A stretch of DNA of 64,000 nt. It comes from Cinclus cinclus. Its lineage: Eukaryota > Chordata > Aves > Passeriformes > Cinclidae. The notes below the pieces were generated by a model. The model was not told where the DNA came from, ran no database searches, and saw only the letters and a program-made list of their open reading frames with translations. How positions within the stretch are numbered: position 1 is the first letter of the stretch; each line of letters starts with the position of its first letter. This document shows, piece by piece, positions 11,501 to 26,500 of this stretch. The position numbers and the translations under genes were made by a program. The stretch lies in assembly GCF_963662255.1 (NCBI RefSeq), contig NC_085047.1, positions 54,620,006-54,684,005 on the forward strand, in the 5' to 3' direction.

Positions 11501-14500
11501 TGTTAATTTTTAAAAAATACCCAGAATGGCAACCAGGACCCGAGAACATGGCATGGTTGGCCTTGCAGCTGTGTTCTTCTCCCAAAAAGAGAGGCCTTAT
11601 CTTTAATGACTTTGGGGACAAGATTGGCCTATCCTGTGTAGTGGCCAGGTGTGGCCAAAACATGCCAGGGGCATGATAACAACAGGAAAATGCTTAGAAC
11701 TGATCTCCTTTTGTTATTTTTTATTATCTTTGACAGAACTCAACTCTCAGCATATAAACTACTGATGCCCAAAGTACCTTCCTTTGGAAGTGTTCTGGCA
11801 TAGTTGCTGTAAAGATTGCTTCTACACAGCAGAACAGTACCTAGCAGATAGGAACTAAACCTCACAAGTTGAATGTCCAAGTCCATTTACAAAAGTATAT
11901 AATAGGCTTATACAACAATATAATTGGAGCTTGACAGTATTTCTCCTCCTGTAACAAGTGAATTAAGTTTCTGTGGTGAGTTGACCCTGTCTGGATACCA
12001 GGTGTCCACAAAAGCTGTGTCACTCCCCTCTTCAGCTATACAGAAGAGAGGAAATGAAATGGAAGGCTTGTGGGCCAGGATAAGGACAGGGAATTGCTGT
12101 GCTTTCTGTTGAATTGCAAACACTCCCCACTATTAAAATAGTGGGTCATCTTACACAGAACTGGGAAATTATGTAGTTTTTCATAGGATGTTCCATTATT
12201 GAACTGTTTGGAGAGCAGATGTAATGTCCCCCATAGGCTTTTAACCTGGGGCAGAGAAGCCTGTAGTTGTTTTATGTAAACTTTTTCAGTGTGTGAACCT
12301 TTTTGTTCATTATGTTTCGTTAGTACTACAGAGTTTGCCCATACCTGTGTAGGCACCCCCTATTACCTTTCACCTGAGATATGTGAAAATCGACCATACA
12401 ACAACAAAACGTAAGTCTCTGTCTTTCCTTCCTACGTGTGTGAGGATGAAAGAACTCACTTTAGTAATATGGTTTAAATCAGTATTTGTGTAGAGCATGG
12501 GAATTTCTCATGGTGACCTATTGTGAAGTTTTGCACTATTGTGTACAATAATCAGGTGCATCATTGGACACAACTACCTTATACTATACAACAATGTAAC
12601 GTAGTATTTTGACTCACAATGTCCAAAATATAGCAATCATCACTTTGCTGTGATTAATCTACAGGCTTAAAATATGTTTCGGCTTTATAAAATTACTTAT
12701 ACTTTAAACTCTATTTTAATACTTTTTGTTAGGAGTGGTGGGAAATGTAAGCCAGTATTATTTCCTTTCTTAATCTGCCTTCTTCATGAATTACTAAATT
12801 TCTCTAATTTCCAAGATGTAATAACCAATGCATCTTTACAGTTCCAAGTTAGTGAATTTTTGATACACTCACCATTTATAAAAATACACTAAAATAAAAG
12901 CTGCTAGTTTGGCTACTTTGGAAATTTGCTGTATCCACTTGCAGGAAAGACAAATAGGCCTGAGGCTTACCACAAAATATCAGATAAGAAACACTGCAGG
13001 GTCAGGAGGTGAGTGGGCCTAGACCCCCTTTCTGTGTGGGGAGTATGATCAATACCAAATGCTCTGGAGCTCAGAGCAGCATCTCAGCTCTGAGGTGCTA
13101 TTCAGACAAGTTTACTCCCTTATTGTCTCCTCAGCTATCAAATTAGCTTTGTCCTTCATCCTGCTAGAAATATTAGGCAAACTTCCTGTATCATGTGCCT
13201 TTTCCAATTATAATGATAAAACCTAATTAGATACCATATAAACATTGGTGCCACAACTAAAAAAAAAAAATGTTTAGTTGTTCTTTTTAGTGCATCTTAA
13301 GAAAAAATAAAATTTGCACCAGTCTGTGGCAGAATAATGGTAATAAATTTGGGAGCTGAGAAGAGCTGATTACATGAGTGAAAATAATATAGACTTTTCA
13401 CTGAAACTTTAATTACTTCTTATTCACAGAGATATTTGGTCTCTTGGCTGTGTGCTTTATGAGCTGTGTGCACTAAAGCATCCTGTAAGTACTGTACAAT
13501 CGGCTCATTACCATATTGTTCAAAAATGTAGTGGTCACCTTGCAAAGCCTGTAGTAGTAATAATAGTATTCACCGTCAGCTACAAGAGTTATTTTCATCT
13601 TATTTAGTGACATTGAAGAATGACTGCTAGTATTTAACTTTTCATATTGTATCTGTTTTGTGCATGATAAAATAAAAAGTATTATGTTGTATTTCTATAA
13701 CTTACATATATGCATGTGTGGGTACATACTTTGAACAAGTATTTGCTCTTTAAAAATTACTAAACTTTCTCAAGACAGATGAATAATGGCAAGAATTAAA
13801 GACAGGCTTCAAGGTTAGGCTTAGGCATATAATTTCACTCATTTCTGTTTGAAAATACCAGTCTATACTTATTAAAGAATCTAAACCCCACATTTCCCCA
13901 GAAAGTGGTTTGAGTAGCTGGAAGGATTTTCCTAAAAGAAACAGATTTTGTTTGAAAGCACATTTATGTCAGAAAATAACAGAGATAACATCTTCAGGAA
14001 GTTGAGTTGTCCTCATCCTGGTCTGAACCTTAGGTAATCCTCAGCCTGTGACTATTACATGGAGAAGGGAACACAGCAGAAACTAATCTTGACAGCAGGA
14101 GAGAGATCAAATTCCTGGGACCAGCAGATGTTGACTTTTTGCTGAGCTCGAATGGGGGAGAAGGTAGAGCAGCATTAATGGAGCAATTGTGCTGAGCTAG
14201 GAGCAAGGGGGATACTCCTGAGGAAAACTGCTGATTTCACAGAGCAGCAAAATGTGAAATATTACTTTGTATGAATATTAGGTGCTTTATTCTGTATTGC
14301 TGCCCACTGTTTCAGTGTGAGGGCAGTAACTCAATGCAGACATAGATAGGAAATGCAAGTGAAACTAAGGTGAATTCAATTCTACCACCTTCAAAATACC
14401 CACATAAATAAAAGGGTGATTTTAGAAAGAACTTGGGTTTTTGCCTAAGGCCCTAAAAACTATACTGATACTGGCCTTTTAAGAGATCTAGTAAACTGAG

Positions 14501-17500
14501 AGGACTGAATTACCTGACTGGCATCACTTGTTAAAAAATCAGGAGTGTGTCTTCGTTCTGGAGGGAGCACAGAATGCAGAAGTTGTTGGGTGAAGTGAGG
14601 TTTTGAAGAGGAGCCCTGTGAAGACAGTGTGTATGTAGATCTCTGTTGGACAGCTTTTGGCAAAACACATCATGTTTCATTCTGGAAGGATGGGCTTTTG
14701 TGTTACTGTTTGACAGCAGAAGGTGAATGAAACTCTTCCAGGTACAGAAGTCAGTAGACCTTTTAGTTGTGCAGCTGAAACCAGAAAGCACAATCAGAGA
14801 GTGGCTATATTAATTTTCCACAGCAAACCGTGGTTAGCAAGGAAGGATTTGTGAAGGGATTCCACAGCACAGGGCTTCTCCTCCCTACTCCCCTCTGTCA
14901 GACCCTGCCTGGAGTCCTGCATCCGGCTCTGCAGCCCCCAACAAAGGAAGGACATGGACCTATTGGAATGAGCCCAGAGGAGGGCCACAAAAAATGATTA
15001 GAGGGCTGAAACGCCTCTCCTACAAAGACAGGCTGAGAGAGCTGGGGCTGTTCAGCCTGGGAACAGGCTCCAGAGAGATTTAGAGCAGTTTTCCTGTGCC
15101 TAAAGGGGGGCCTGAAAGAGATGAAAAGGACTTTGGACAAGGATATGTATTGATAGGACGAGGGAGAATGACTTTAAACTGAAAGATGGTAAACATAGGT
15201 ATTAGGAAGAAATTCTTTACTGTAAGGGTGGTGAGGCACTGGCACAGGTTTCTCAGAGAAGCTGTGGATGCTCCATCCCTGGAAGTGTTCAAGGCCAGGT
15301 TGGATGAGGCTCAGAGTAGCCTGGTCTAGTGGAAGGTGTCCCTGCCCATGACAGGGAGGTTGGAACAAGATGATCTTTGAGGTCCCTTACAACCCAAACC
15401 ATTCTATGACTGTGTCAACAAGTACCTATTTTCAAGTTAGAGTGCATAGTCCATCATTTCTGAACCAGCAATATTTACTGTCCTCTTTTTATTGTTTTCC
15501 CTAATTAAGTTTCAAGGCAATAGTTTGCATGAACTGGTGCTGAAGATTTGCAGAGGACGTTTTCAGCCAGTGTCTCCTAACTATTCCTATGATCTGAGGA
15601 TATTAATTTCCCAGTTATTTAAAATATCTCCGAGAGATCGACCATCCATCAATTCTATTCTAAGGAAACCCTTCTTGCAGAAGCTTGTTCTCAGGTATCT
15701 GCCCCCTGAGGTGAGTGACTACTGCTGCCTGCTGAGAGAAAATAAGTATGAAAGTAGTATGGACAGTTCCATCAGATACTGTTTTTTCGGATAGGTAGCA
15801 CAGGAAGAACCCAGTCACACTGTGGTGCATAGGAAAAGGCCTTCAGCATCTCACTCAAGAGCCAAGCAGATGCAAGGTAATGATAAAAATATTATGTATC
15901 ATTAGTTCTGCAGTAACATTTGTTAGTTATGATACAGCTGTTGGCGGCAACTTTCTCCAGCAGTCTCTACTGCACATCTGGATGAAAGGTTTCACCCAAA
16001 GCTAAAAGTAAATAGAAGAGAGAACTGCAACAGCAGAACCATTCACCCAGGCAATGCCCTGGTGTCTGGTTCAGGGGAAGGAGAGCTTTAAAACTAGTTC
16101 ATTAGCTACAGTCATCTAGAAGAGCTGCCAAGTTCTGAAACATATTTAAAAAAACCCAGATTTCCGTAATGAGAGGTTTTGGTCTAGTTTATGTTAAGGA
16201 AAACATCCTTACTGTGTGAAAAAAGTGTAAATATTGCAAAACTTACTCCACAGTATTTTACAAAACAATAAAAAGTATTTTACAAGGTCTTATAAATTTG
16301 ATTAAATTGTGAGACAGTGAAATCTATTTTGATTTAGTGCTCATTGATAGACCAGATTATGTATGCTGTTTCTAAGAAAACATGAATGAGACTAAATGTA
16401 TGTCTATGAATTGTTGAATATCTGGCGTGTTTCTGGCAGTGTAACTTTGTTCTAATTCTGTATTCTTCATTGTATCAGAAGTCCTCAAATTTATCTTTGG
16501 AATATCAGAACAGTTTGAACAGTTCTGTGAAAATAACCTATGTAGTTACTTAACTACACTTTGGACTCTCCCCCATCCCTGCCCAAATATTTATCAGTAG
16601 TGTAGGAACCTATGTTATTTTTAAAATTACTTTCAATGAGGTTTATCTGCCCACACAACTAGTGCAATTTGGACAGAAACCTCAACAAGCAAATAACTTA
16701 GGCACTTAAAAAAAAAAATCTCTGGTCATTTAATCATAGTTTTAATACATTTTATCTCCCAAACATGATACTCATGATTCAGTGTGCAAAATGAATCAAT
16801 AAGATCTTCTTTACATAAATGTGACAAACCATGTTTTTCAAAGCATGTCATTCTCAGAATGAAAGCAGAATGCCTACGAGGTGTGAGGTATGGTGAAGTT
16901 GGTGAAAGGATGTAAGGAATGTTTATTGACCCAACCTGTCAGTGTTAGGTGTGGGCATCCTACTATGGTTTGCAATCACATGATCATTAATCACATAGAG
17001 AGCACAGAATGCAATTTTTAAATCTCTTATTGTTAAAAGCATATAAACTTCAGAAATCAAGAGTCCAGGACCCAGTTTCTTTGGAATCTAGAACAGTGAT
17101 GACTTTCAAGAAACAAGAATTATTTCAAAGAAATGAATGGAAGCCTCCTTCAAGAGTACAACAGCCTATTATTCAGGTACTGTGTATCCACATTCTCATG
17201 TATATATGTATATATATGAGAATATATATATCTATGTGTGTGTTTGTCTGTGTGTATACATATATATACACACAGTCACACACCTTCAGAATTATACATT
17301 ATGACACACACACATATATAATCTTCAGAAAGCAAATACCTGCACTTAAGGAAGATACTTTAAAATGCTTAAGACAGGAAGATGCATATTTAGCTTAATG
17401 CCTACTAAGACAGTAGAGACAGTTAAACGTGTCTGAATCCTCAGAACAGATGTTTGGAAAGCCTAAATGGTAAATACTGAATCTAGGCTGCTTTGGTATG

Positions 17501-20500
17501 GTCCTTTGTAACCAAAGAATTCCAGCATGCTTTGCATTTATGTTTGCACAAAGGCACATAGGCTCCACATTTGCATTTTTTGCTATAGGAGCAAATACAG
17601 TGATCCTGTTGCTTCAGCCCTTCTGACAGCTCATTCATGGGCAAAATCACCAGTACTCACTGCCATTGCCTCAGATGCTTGTCACTGACAGCCTTCTCCC
17701 AAATGCAAGCCCAGTTTTTCACAACCACTTTGTCTCTCACTTGTTTTCCACCCCCTCCTTTCCTCAGGTAAGGTATCAGCCATATGCTATGCCCAGCCTC
17801 TTTCTTAACATCACTGCACACCTTTATGTTTATCTTTAAGAGCATGCAGTATTACCTTGAATGCTGGTGAACATAAGCACAGTGCATTTAGGATAGGGGA
17901 GCCCCCAGATCTACACACTGCAGTTCCATGAGCTTAACTGCTGATAGGGAACATGGAATTGCCAGAACTTCATCCATCATGCAATCACTGACACTTACTA
18001 TGAATAATACTGGCCCTTTGTGGAACATAGGACTTTGTTTTCCTCACAGTTACATTTGTTCCAATGCAAATCCAGACATGGATTAAATTGCAAAGGTAGT
18101 TTCCTTTCACTGTGCACTGCTATAATCAAAGGCAGAATATTGCCCACTGTGTTTTGACCTACATGGGGAACGTTTCCATATTCTTTCAACATCCAGTTAA
18201 ATAGTGTGCAGGGTTCCAGGGATACTTGCTTAGTGCCATACTTTGAAGGTGTTTCTTCAGGATTCACAGAATCACAGAATGGTTGAGGTTGGAAAGGACC
18301 TGTGATCATTACCTTGTTCACACCCCTGCTCAGGCAGGGTCATCTCGATCCAGTTGTCCAGGACTATGTCCAGCTGTCTGTTGAATATCTCAAAGATGGA
18401 GACTCTAAATCCTATTTGGGCAACCTGTGCCTCACCCTCAGGCACCCTCCCCCACAGTGAGAAAAATGTTTTCTGATGTTCAGAGGGAACCTTCTGTGTT
18501 TTAATTTGTGCCCATTGCCTCTGGTTCTGTCACTGGGTACCAGCGGAAGGAGTCTGGCTCCATTCTCTTTGCACCTTCCCTTAAGGTAGATATAACCATT
18601 GGTAAGGTCCCACCTTCAGGCTAAACAGTCTGAGCTCTTTTAGCTTTTCCTCATAGGAATAATGCTCCAGGCCTTTCACTGGACTTTTTCAAGCTTCTAA
18701 CTGTCTCTTTTGTTCTGTTCTGGAGAGCTCAGAATTAGACACAGCACTTCATGTGTAGCCTCACAAGTGCTGAGCAGTGCAAAAAGATCACCTCTCTTGA
18801 CCTGCTGGGAATACTTTTACTAATGCAGGCCAGGATGTCATTCACCTTTCCAGCAAGGGCACAATGTTGGCTAATGGTCAACTTGTTATCCACCAGGCCC
18901 CCCTTCTTCCTCTCTGCCAAGCTGCTTCCCAGCTGGATGGCTCCCAGCATATACTGGTGCAGAGTGTATTTTGCACTTGCATTGTTGAACTCCATGAAGT
19001 TTCTATCATCCCATTTCTCCAGCCCTTTGTGGTCCTTTTGGACAGCAGTACAGCCCTCTGGTGTACCAGCCACTCCTCCCAGTTTGTATTATCAGCAAAC
19101 TTGCTGAGGGTGCCTGTACAGGAGACAAATCCCTCTGCAGATACCCCTGTGGGGGGCCCCTGGCATTTTCTTTGAGATAAGAAAAACTACTTGCTTAGAA
19201 TGACTCATGCTAGGAAAAATGTAAGCTCTTATTCTTATCTTTTTAGAATATTATTGGTTAGGTTTGATTCTTTATAATTGGTTGTCCCAAACAAAGAAAG
19301 ATAATGTACTTGGCCAAAGTGTGTTAACCCTGTTTTCCATTGGTTTACTTGTGATCCCCCCAAACCCTATAAATTACATGTGTGATCCCCCATCTTTGGA
19401 TTTGTGGCCTGACCCCTTCAGGGATAATAATAAAGCCTGTGGAAAAAGTCTGAGCTGCTCTCCCGGTCTTTTTATGCTGCCTGGAAACTACAGGTTTCTG
19501 TGAGAAACCATGAAGCTGAGTGCCTGAAAGGCCAGCACTCACAAACCTTGGAACTTTCCCCTGCCCGACAACAACTGGGCAGGGGACACAAGAAAAAGTT
19601 ACAGGTGCCCTCTCCCCTGTGATCTAAATCATCAGTGAAGATGTTGAACTCTAGTTACTGGCCTTCAGCTATGCTTCATCCTGTGATCACTACCCTCTGG
19701 GCCACTTTTCAAGCAATTTCAGTGCTTGCTCATCCCACCCTCAATTCATCAGATTCTCTGTGAGGATTTTAAGGCATACAGTCAGTCAAAAGCCTCCTTG
19801 AAGGCAGTTGCCTGGTAGGAAATGTTCCCTTGCTCTCCCCTTGTCTGTCAAGGCAGTCATTTAATTGTAGATCGTTAGTGAGTTGGTCAAGCATGACTTC
19901 GTGGTTCCTGCTTCACTAGTCACAGTTCTCAGTCCTCTGGCATTTATTTGGATAGACTAATTTGTTCTTCCTGCTGCTTGGGATTCCCATACTTCTGGAT
20001 ACTGTCCTGTAAAACCTACTTCACTGAGGAATGAGATAAACACTTTTTAAGGTTACTTCTTCCTTGGGAACTTTTCTGACAGTTGGAAACTTTCTTCTTA
20101 TACAGATAGGAAGTTATATTCTGCTGTAATCTGGACTGTACCACAGATACATGAGCCTATTTTCAGTGTATCTAAGAATGAAAGTGCAGAGGAATCGTTA
20201 TTGTATTTACCATCTGTGAAAGTGATACTTAGATGCATTTACATTCATGTAAGAAAGTAAGCAAAATTTAGCATTTTTCTCATGCACCATATAGTCTCCC
20301 ACAATGGAAAAGTTTGTGGATGTCTGACCACAGTTATATCATGCAGTGGCAGCTAGGTGATAATCTTCTCTCCCATTGTTCTTATGAGAAATGGAAATGA
20401 CAGTCTTGTCTCAAAGCAGAAATACAGGGGTGTTTCATCACAGTCAGGGCTTTGAGAAATGATAGCCCAACTCTCACATGCACATAATCAAAGAGATGTG

Positions 20501-23500
20501 AAATGAAGCAGCACAGTGCTCCCCTGAAAGCAGCCATCAATGCCTGTACTGTCCAAAACTACATCCCAGGTTCCCCTTGCTATCACATGTCAAAATGAGG
20601 CTCTCCTGGAAATAATTCAGTGCTTTAGGCTCTGGAACAATGAAGTGACTCTAGGGCAAGGACACTACAAAGCTCCATGCTGACTCACTCACACAACACT
20701 GTGGGCTCCTGCTTAATGACAGGAGCTGATGGAACAGGGGGAAAGAAAAATGTTGAGATCACATAAGCCCTGAGAAGTTTGGGAGTTTCTGGGTTATAGT
20801 TGAAAGGATTTGGAAAATTATCAATACCATAGACATGCCATGCATATTACCATGCAACTCAGACTGAGAAGTACAGGAGATGAATTCAAACTTGTGCTGC
20901 TACAAATGAGTACAGGTAAAATTACATTTTTTATTATATTTTCAGCCACAGACCTCCAGATTTAATGTGGCAGAGAGGCCAGAAAGCTTTAGAGTACATG
21001 GCCATTTTGGTCATTACTACGAGGAGCTTGACAACTTGCAAAGGAAAGCTAATGCACATTATGACCTTTCTCATATCAGCCAAAGAGTTGAAGATTGCAT
21101 TAAACTAAAAGGACGAGTTGCACCTCCACCACCCAACTGGTAAACATTTCACCCTATTTATATCTGTCTTGTGCATTTTGAGCTATCAGCCTTCCTGAAT
21201 AAGTAATGCTGGGCACAGCTGATTTAGTGGAATGCCTTCTCTGCTTAGTCTTTGAAATTTTTTCTTTTTTTCTTTTTAATGTAAGTTTGTTACACAGCAA
21301 CACAATTCCTGTTCCTGTTTGTCCAGAAATTCCATTTGAATTGACCTGGTGTTTCACATTTCATTGTCAGAATGTTTCCTAAGTCTCAGCCCAGTCTTTT
21401 ACTGGGCAAAAAGTAAAACATAAGCTTTCTGTAGAATCTGATTACACCAAGAACAAAAACTGTCTGTTTTTCACACCAGGAGGAGAATAATACAAAGATC
21501 AGAAGGAGTTCTGCGCTGAAGGGAACAGAGTGAGAGGCAGGCCATGAAAGTGGTTCTTTTCCCATGCAGCACTTATATTTCTGTTTCAGATATAAAGACC
21601 CTTTCTCTAGCAGTTTATTTACTTCAAAGCTTTTTTGTGGCGAAGCAGAGGTACAACCTTAGGAGATTTCCTGTCCATTCTGTGACTGGCCATTTTGGAT
21701 GTGGATGAACATTGAAAATATTGAGAAAGAAATTTTGAATACTTCCAAAGCTTTCCTCTAAAGTTGACAGAATCATTAGTTTTCATTCAACAACTACAGT
21801 GTTTAGAATGTTTCAGTGACAGATCTTCAGATTTAGAACATCTTTCCTGACCTGAATTTGGTGCCTTATTTAAGGACAGAGTCAATTCAGTTTGGCTCCC
21901 TGCGGCACAAGTGGATTCCTGAGGTAGGAAATGAAATAAATGGGCAACAGGGAGCTTACAAGTGACAAATGGTTATTTTATATAAAAAAGCAAAGGAGAA
22001 GTTTAGAAACTACACAAAGTTTGACTGATAGAATTAGGCACAGAGGAGAAAGACAACAAAAAGGTTGCTGAATATACAGCCTCCATTTTGACAATTTTCA
22101 TTCATTTTGAGGACCAGGGAAATCAATTTTGTTTTAATTAATGCTTTCAATACCGTTTATGAAATAAAAGGTGGAAGGGCTTTGCTGTGCTCTTCAAAAG
22201 GCTTAAGTAACTGAAGTAATAGGAAAGGGAGTGCTTGGAGAAATGTTTCCTTATTTTACTGTTGTGCCTTATTTACACATATTTTATCCATATTTAAATA
22301 TTAGTGTAGTGCAAAGCAAGCTCTTGTTTTTCGTATGTGGTAGAACCTAGACAATTATTTGTGCAAAGGTAGCAGAGTCTATGAAATAAAACGTAGTATA
22401 TGTACATCACTTTCTTCTCTCAGGACTGCAGAATTTCTTCAAAGGCGGTTTGAAGCCCAGCAGTACAAGATTAAAGTGGAAAAACAGATGGTAGGTAAAT
22501 GCTGAACCACAGAATAAAATCTGTAAAAGAAGGAGAATGAAAGTCCAAAGATGAATTGATGTCTTTTGAACATCAAACTGTAACACCGTCAGGTAGAAGG
22601 TTTTGCTCTTCTTCAGCAAATTCCCTGATCTGCTCTGCAATGTTCATCCTGAAGTTTTATTTTCTCATACAAAACTGTAACAGTGTAAAATTGTACTGTG
22701 ACTTTTTCCTCCAAAAATGTGTACTTGCCTTACTGCATTCTTCAGTGGAACAGGGAGAGTGAATTGAGTGAGCACTGAAGGAGAGGATTCTAAATGAAAG
22801 CTCATTTGCTCTGAGATTCATTTGTACATCCATAGGGACTGCGACCATCCTCTGCTGACCCTTATCAACACCAAATAGAGCAGCAGAAAACAAATGAAGA
22901 GCATCTCAAAAACCATCAGCAAAACATGTCTAGAAAGAATGAAATGAAAGAACAGGTAATTGCCTAAAACTCTTTTCTTATACTTCTTGACAGTAGTATT
23001 CCTTGCATAAGAATTATTTTTCACCATCGATTCTTTTACCATCTTTTAATAGAGAAACAATAATACTTTTATAGTTTTGCTTTTGGGAGACAGGGAAAAC
23101 AAACCAATACTTCTATCTTATGTGAGCGTACATAAATACATTTAATCTTTCTATCTTTAAAAAAACATATTAAAAACATATTCTACCCTACTATTCTTTA
23201 ATAGGAATATTTGAAACAATTGAAGAAAATTCGGGAAGAATACCACAGTGAGATAAAAGAATTCAGAGTTAGAGCAGGAGTACTCCAGGTAACAAAGCTC
23301 AAGCATATGGGTATTCATACTTACTTTTTTATGCTAGAATATTTTATTAGGAATTTAAATAAACATTTTTTTTAAATGTTCCCTAGGAGAACCAGAAAAT
23401 ACAAGATAAAACCTATCTTGTGAGGCAAGGGAAAGCTGAGCAGCAGCAGTCTGAAAACAAAGATGAATCTGGAACAGGAGAAGAATCACTTCAGGTATCA

Positions 23501-26500
23501 GTATAATCCCATCTAAATAGATCTTTCTGAACAACTCCCACACTGTCTTTGATTCATTCTCTGGGACAAATCTGCCAATATCAGTAGTATCCACCTCAGT
23601 GATCCTGGATCTGACTTTTACTAAAATGAATTCACACCACTTGATGAAATTAAGTGGGTTGTAGGCAGCCAGAGCCACATTAGGAGAGAATTTGGATTCC
23701 CAGAAATTTAATAGGAAATGCATGATAATGCAAAAGAAACATTAGATTTTGGGCCTGCCTAGTAGCACTTTGTTTCACGGGCTCTCCATTTTTTGGAGAA
23801 CTGCATAAAATTAAAATCTGTGAAATGTGGTTTCTTCTGAGGCTGAAGGCATGCACTGATTGCCACAGATCACAGAAGAAGCTGTATACCATTACTTAAT
23901 TTCCTTTTCTCTGACACATTCTTACAGGAGACATAATAATATGAAAAGGAGTTATTAAATATTTTTAGCTGTTGCCAGGAAACAAGATACTGCAAAACAG
24001 GGCTATACTTTCTAGAGGCATAGGTTTCCACTAAAATCTTGATTTTGATCACTTCCAGAGTTTTCCAGAATGAAATTAGTCTGAGTCATCTTGCATGTGA
24101 TCATAAAAGATGTATTATATCTTGACACAGTTCTGTATCTTTCTAAGATGGGTTTATGAAAAATCAGGGGCTTGAACTTTATGCAAGAATTTCTGTTTTT
24201 CTTTTTGCCAGATAAGCCAGAATTGGCAGTGAATGGAATATTCTTACAGATCTATGTAAAGGAAATTTATTACTATACTTGCTACTTAAAGAATTGTCTT
24301 TCTTTATGTGGTATGCACATAGTTAGGAAGAGTGTAATTAAAACTGTTTTTTTCTCTCCTTCCAGGATATGGAGGAAAACTTTAAACAAGTCAGACTCCA
24401 GGATAGGCAAGATCAAACAATATTAGAAAAGAGACATAACACAAAAGTATCCGTCTTTATTGTATTTTTTAAATTTTCTTGTTATGTCTGTACATTTCAA
24501 ATTACTGTGTTATCATGGTAGGTCTGGAAATGAAGTGATTTGAGAGTCAATTAAGAGTGCTGGTTTTCTGATTGCTAGAAGTTTATATCAGAAGAAAATA
24601 AATGAGCTTTTCTGATCATTTGAGGGAGATTCCCTTTAGATATTCCCACTTAGTAATCAATCTTGACCTCCTCTTTCTTATATCAAACTGCATTAGTAGT
24701 GCATTGGAATTCATGTTTATACAAAGTCTAAGGAAAGTCAAGTCAAATTGCTAATTTTAAAATATTTTATTATAAAATGTGATTCCCTATACTGCTTTTT
24801 AAATCATAGAAGGAGGTAGGAATTGAATTAGAAATGCACATAAGATACCAGGAATGTTTCTGACCACAAGATCACTGTGGACTAGAAGTCTTTTGTGAAA
24901 TACTGCATGGAAGCAGTACAGTACTCAGTTTTATTTCTGGTTGACAACCAGCTGTCAGAACCAACTCTGAGTATTGCAATGGTCTGAATTAAGTGTTTAT
25001 CTAAATTAAAATCAAAATTTAATGTAGTAATTTTAAAATATCACTGAAGAAAAGGGATTATGTTTAAGGAAATATATTTTTGTCCAATGTGTTCAACTTT
25101 GGTCTTCTTAAATAGAAGAAAAATATTGTTAAATAGAAGCTATTTTCAACAGAAGAATAATTTTCAAATTTGTAGTTCCGTATAATCTGTGTACTTTTAA
25201 TTAAATGCTTTTATTTATTAAAACAAATTAATAACATGTGAATTTTCTTTAGGGAGGAGTAAAATTTGAAATTAATTTAGATGTATGTTTTCCTGAGGAG
25301 GACAGTATTCAAGAAGCAGAGGTATGTTTTAGTTATATTCAAAGCATTTACATTAGAAATTGGAAACCATGACAGCTCCATAATCTGAGATCTGTTTCCA
25401 TTACCATCATCCTCTGCCTCTGTTATCATGAAGCTTCCTATTGAGGATTTGTTGTTATGTTGCATATGTTTGCCCTTCTACAAGAGGATAATTGCTCAGA
25501 AGAAAATTGGGTGATACTTGGATCAGCCTTTCACATGGTAAAATATGAAGGAGTGCAGATACTTAAATTTCCTAGAATGGGCTTGAGAGGAAGAACTTAT
25601 TTCAAAACTGAGTTTGTTTGCAAATGCTAAATTTGATTTGTAGATTGTTTTAGTACATTTCTGTTACTTTTCAGAAATGAAGCAGTATTATACCGTTTCA
25701 CAAAGCAAAAACAACTACAGACAATATTATGTTTTCATTTAGTAAAATTGTATTTGTGGGTTATCTACATGCAATAGCTACCTATTAACATTTTTATTAG
25801 AATATTAGAATTTTAAAAATATTCCTAACAGCAACAAACATTTTATTTCTAGTACATATATTTTTAATTTATAAAGCACTATTTTGTCATTCTGTTGTTT
25901 CCCATTTCTGTGGAGCCCCATGCAGCCCTCTGATGCACAAATCACAATGTGACTTCTGAGTCCTGCTGCTTCACGTTTTGCTACACAGTTCTCCTGTGCA
26001 TACGTGAGGTTGGCTGGCAAACACAGTAAAATGAGACGGGATTAGCGATTGTACCGTATTTGTTTACTGCTTCCAGAGTAACTTACTGTTTTTTCAGGTA
26101 CTAGATAAACTCAATGAGACTTTAACTTCTGTGGATGGTGAGAATCTTAAGGAGAAATTGGTAGAAGTTTATGAAAATCGTACAGACAGTGCTTTGGAAA
26201 AACTGTCTGACTGCCCAACAGGTATTTATTGGGGAAATGCAATGCTGAGCATTAATCCTGAAAATTACATAAGAAGTAAATCCAGTAACTCAAGGCTATA
26301 GCAAGTTTATTTCATGAGCTCTTTCTTTATATCACATAATATTATAATCACATGGACATGTACTTTACAAAAAACCCAGAGAACTTTGCCTCTTCTTTTT
26401 CTTCCTCTTAGAGTCCATACAGGATATGAAAAAACCCAGAAAACATTGGCAACTTGGAGCCCCTCAGACACTACTGAATTTTTTAGCTGGTGCTGATTTG

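Noticed and set aside
14794..15368. Overlapping minus-strand open frames of 64-80 codons
   Set aside because: All are antisense readings of the plus-strand CR1 copy.
18735..19175. Open frames of 103-118 codons on both strands
   Set aside because: These are pieces of the minus-strand CR1 and the LTR edge, not host genes.
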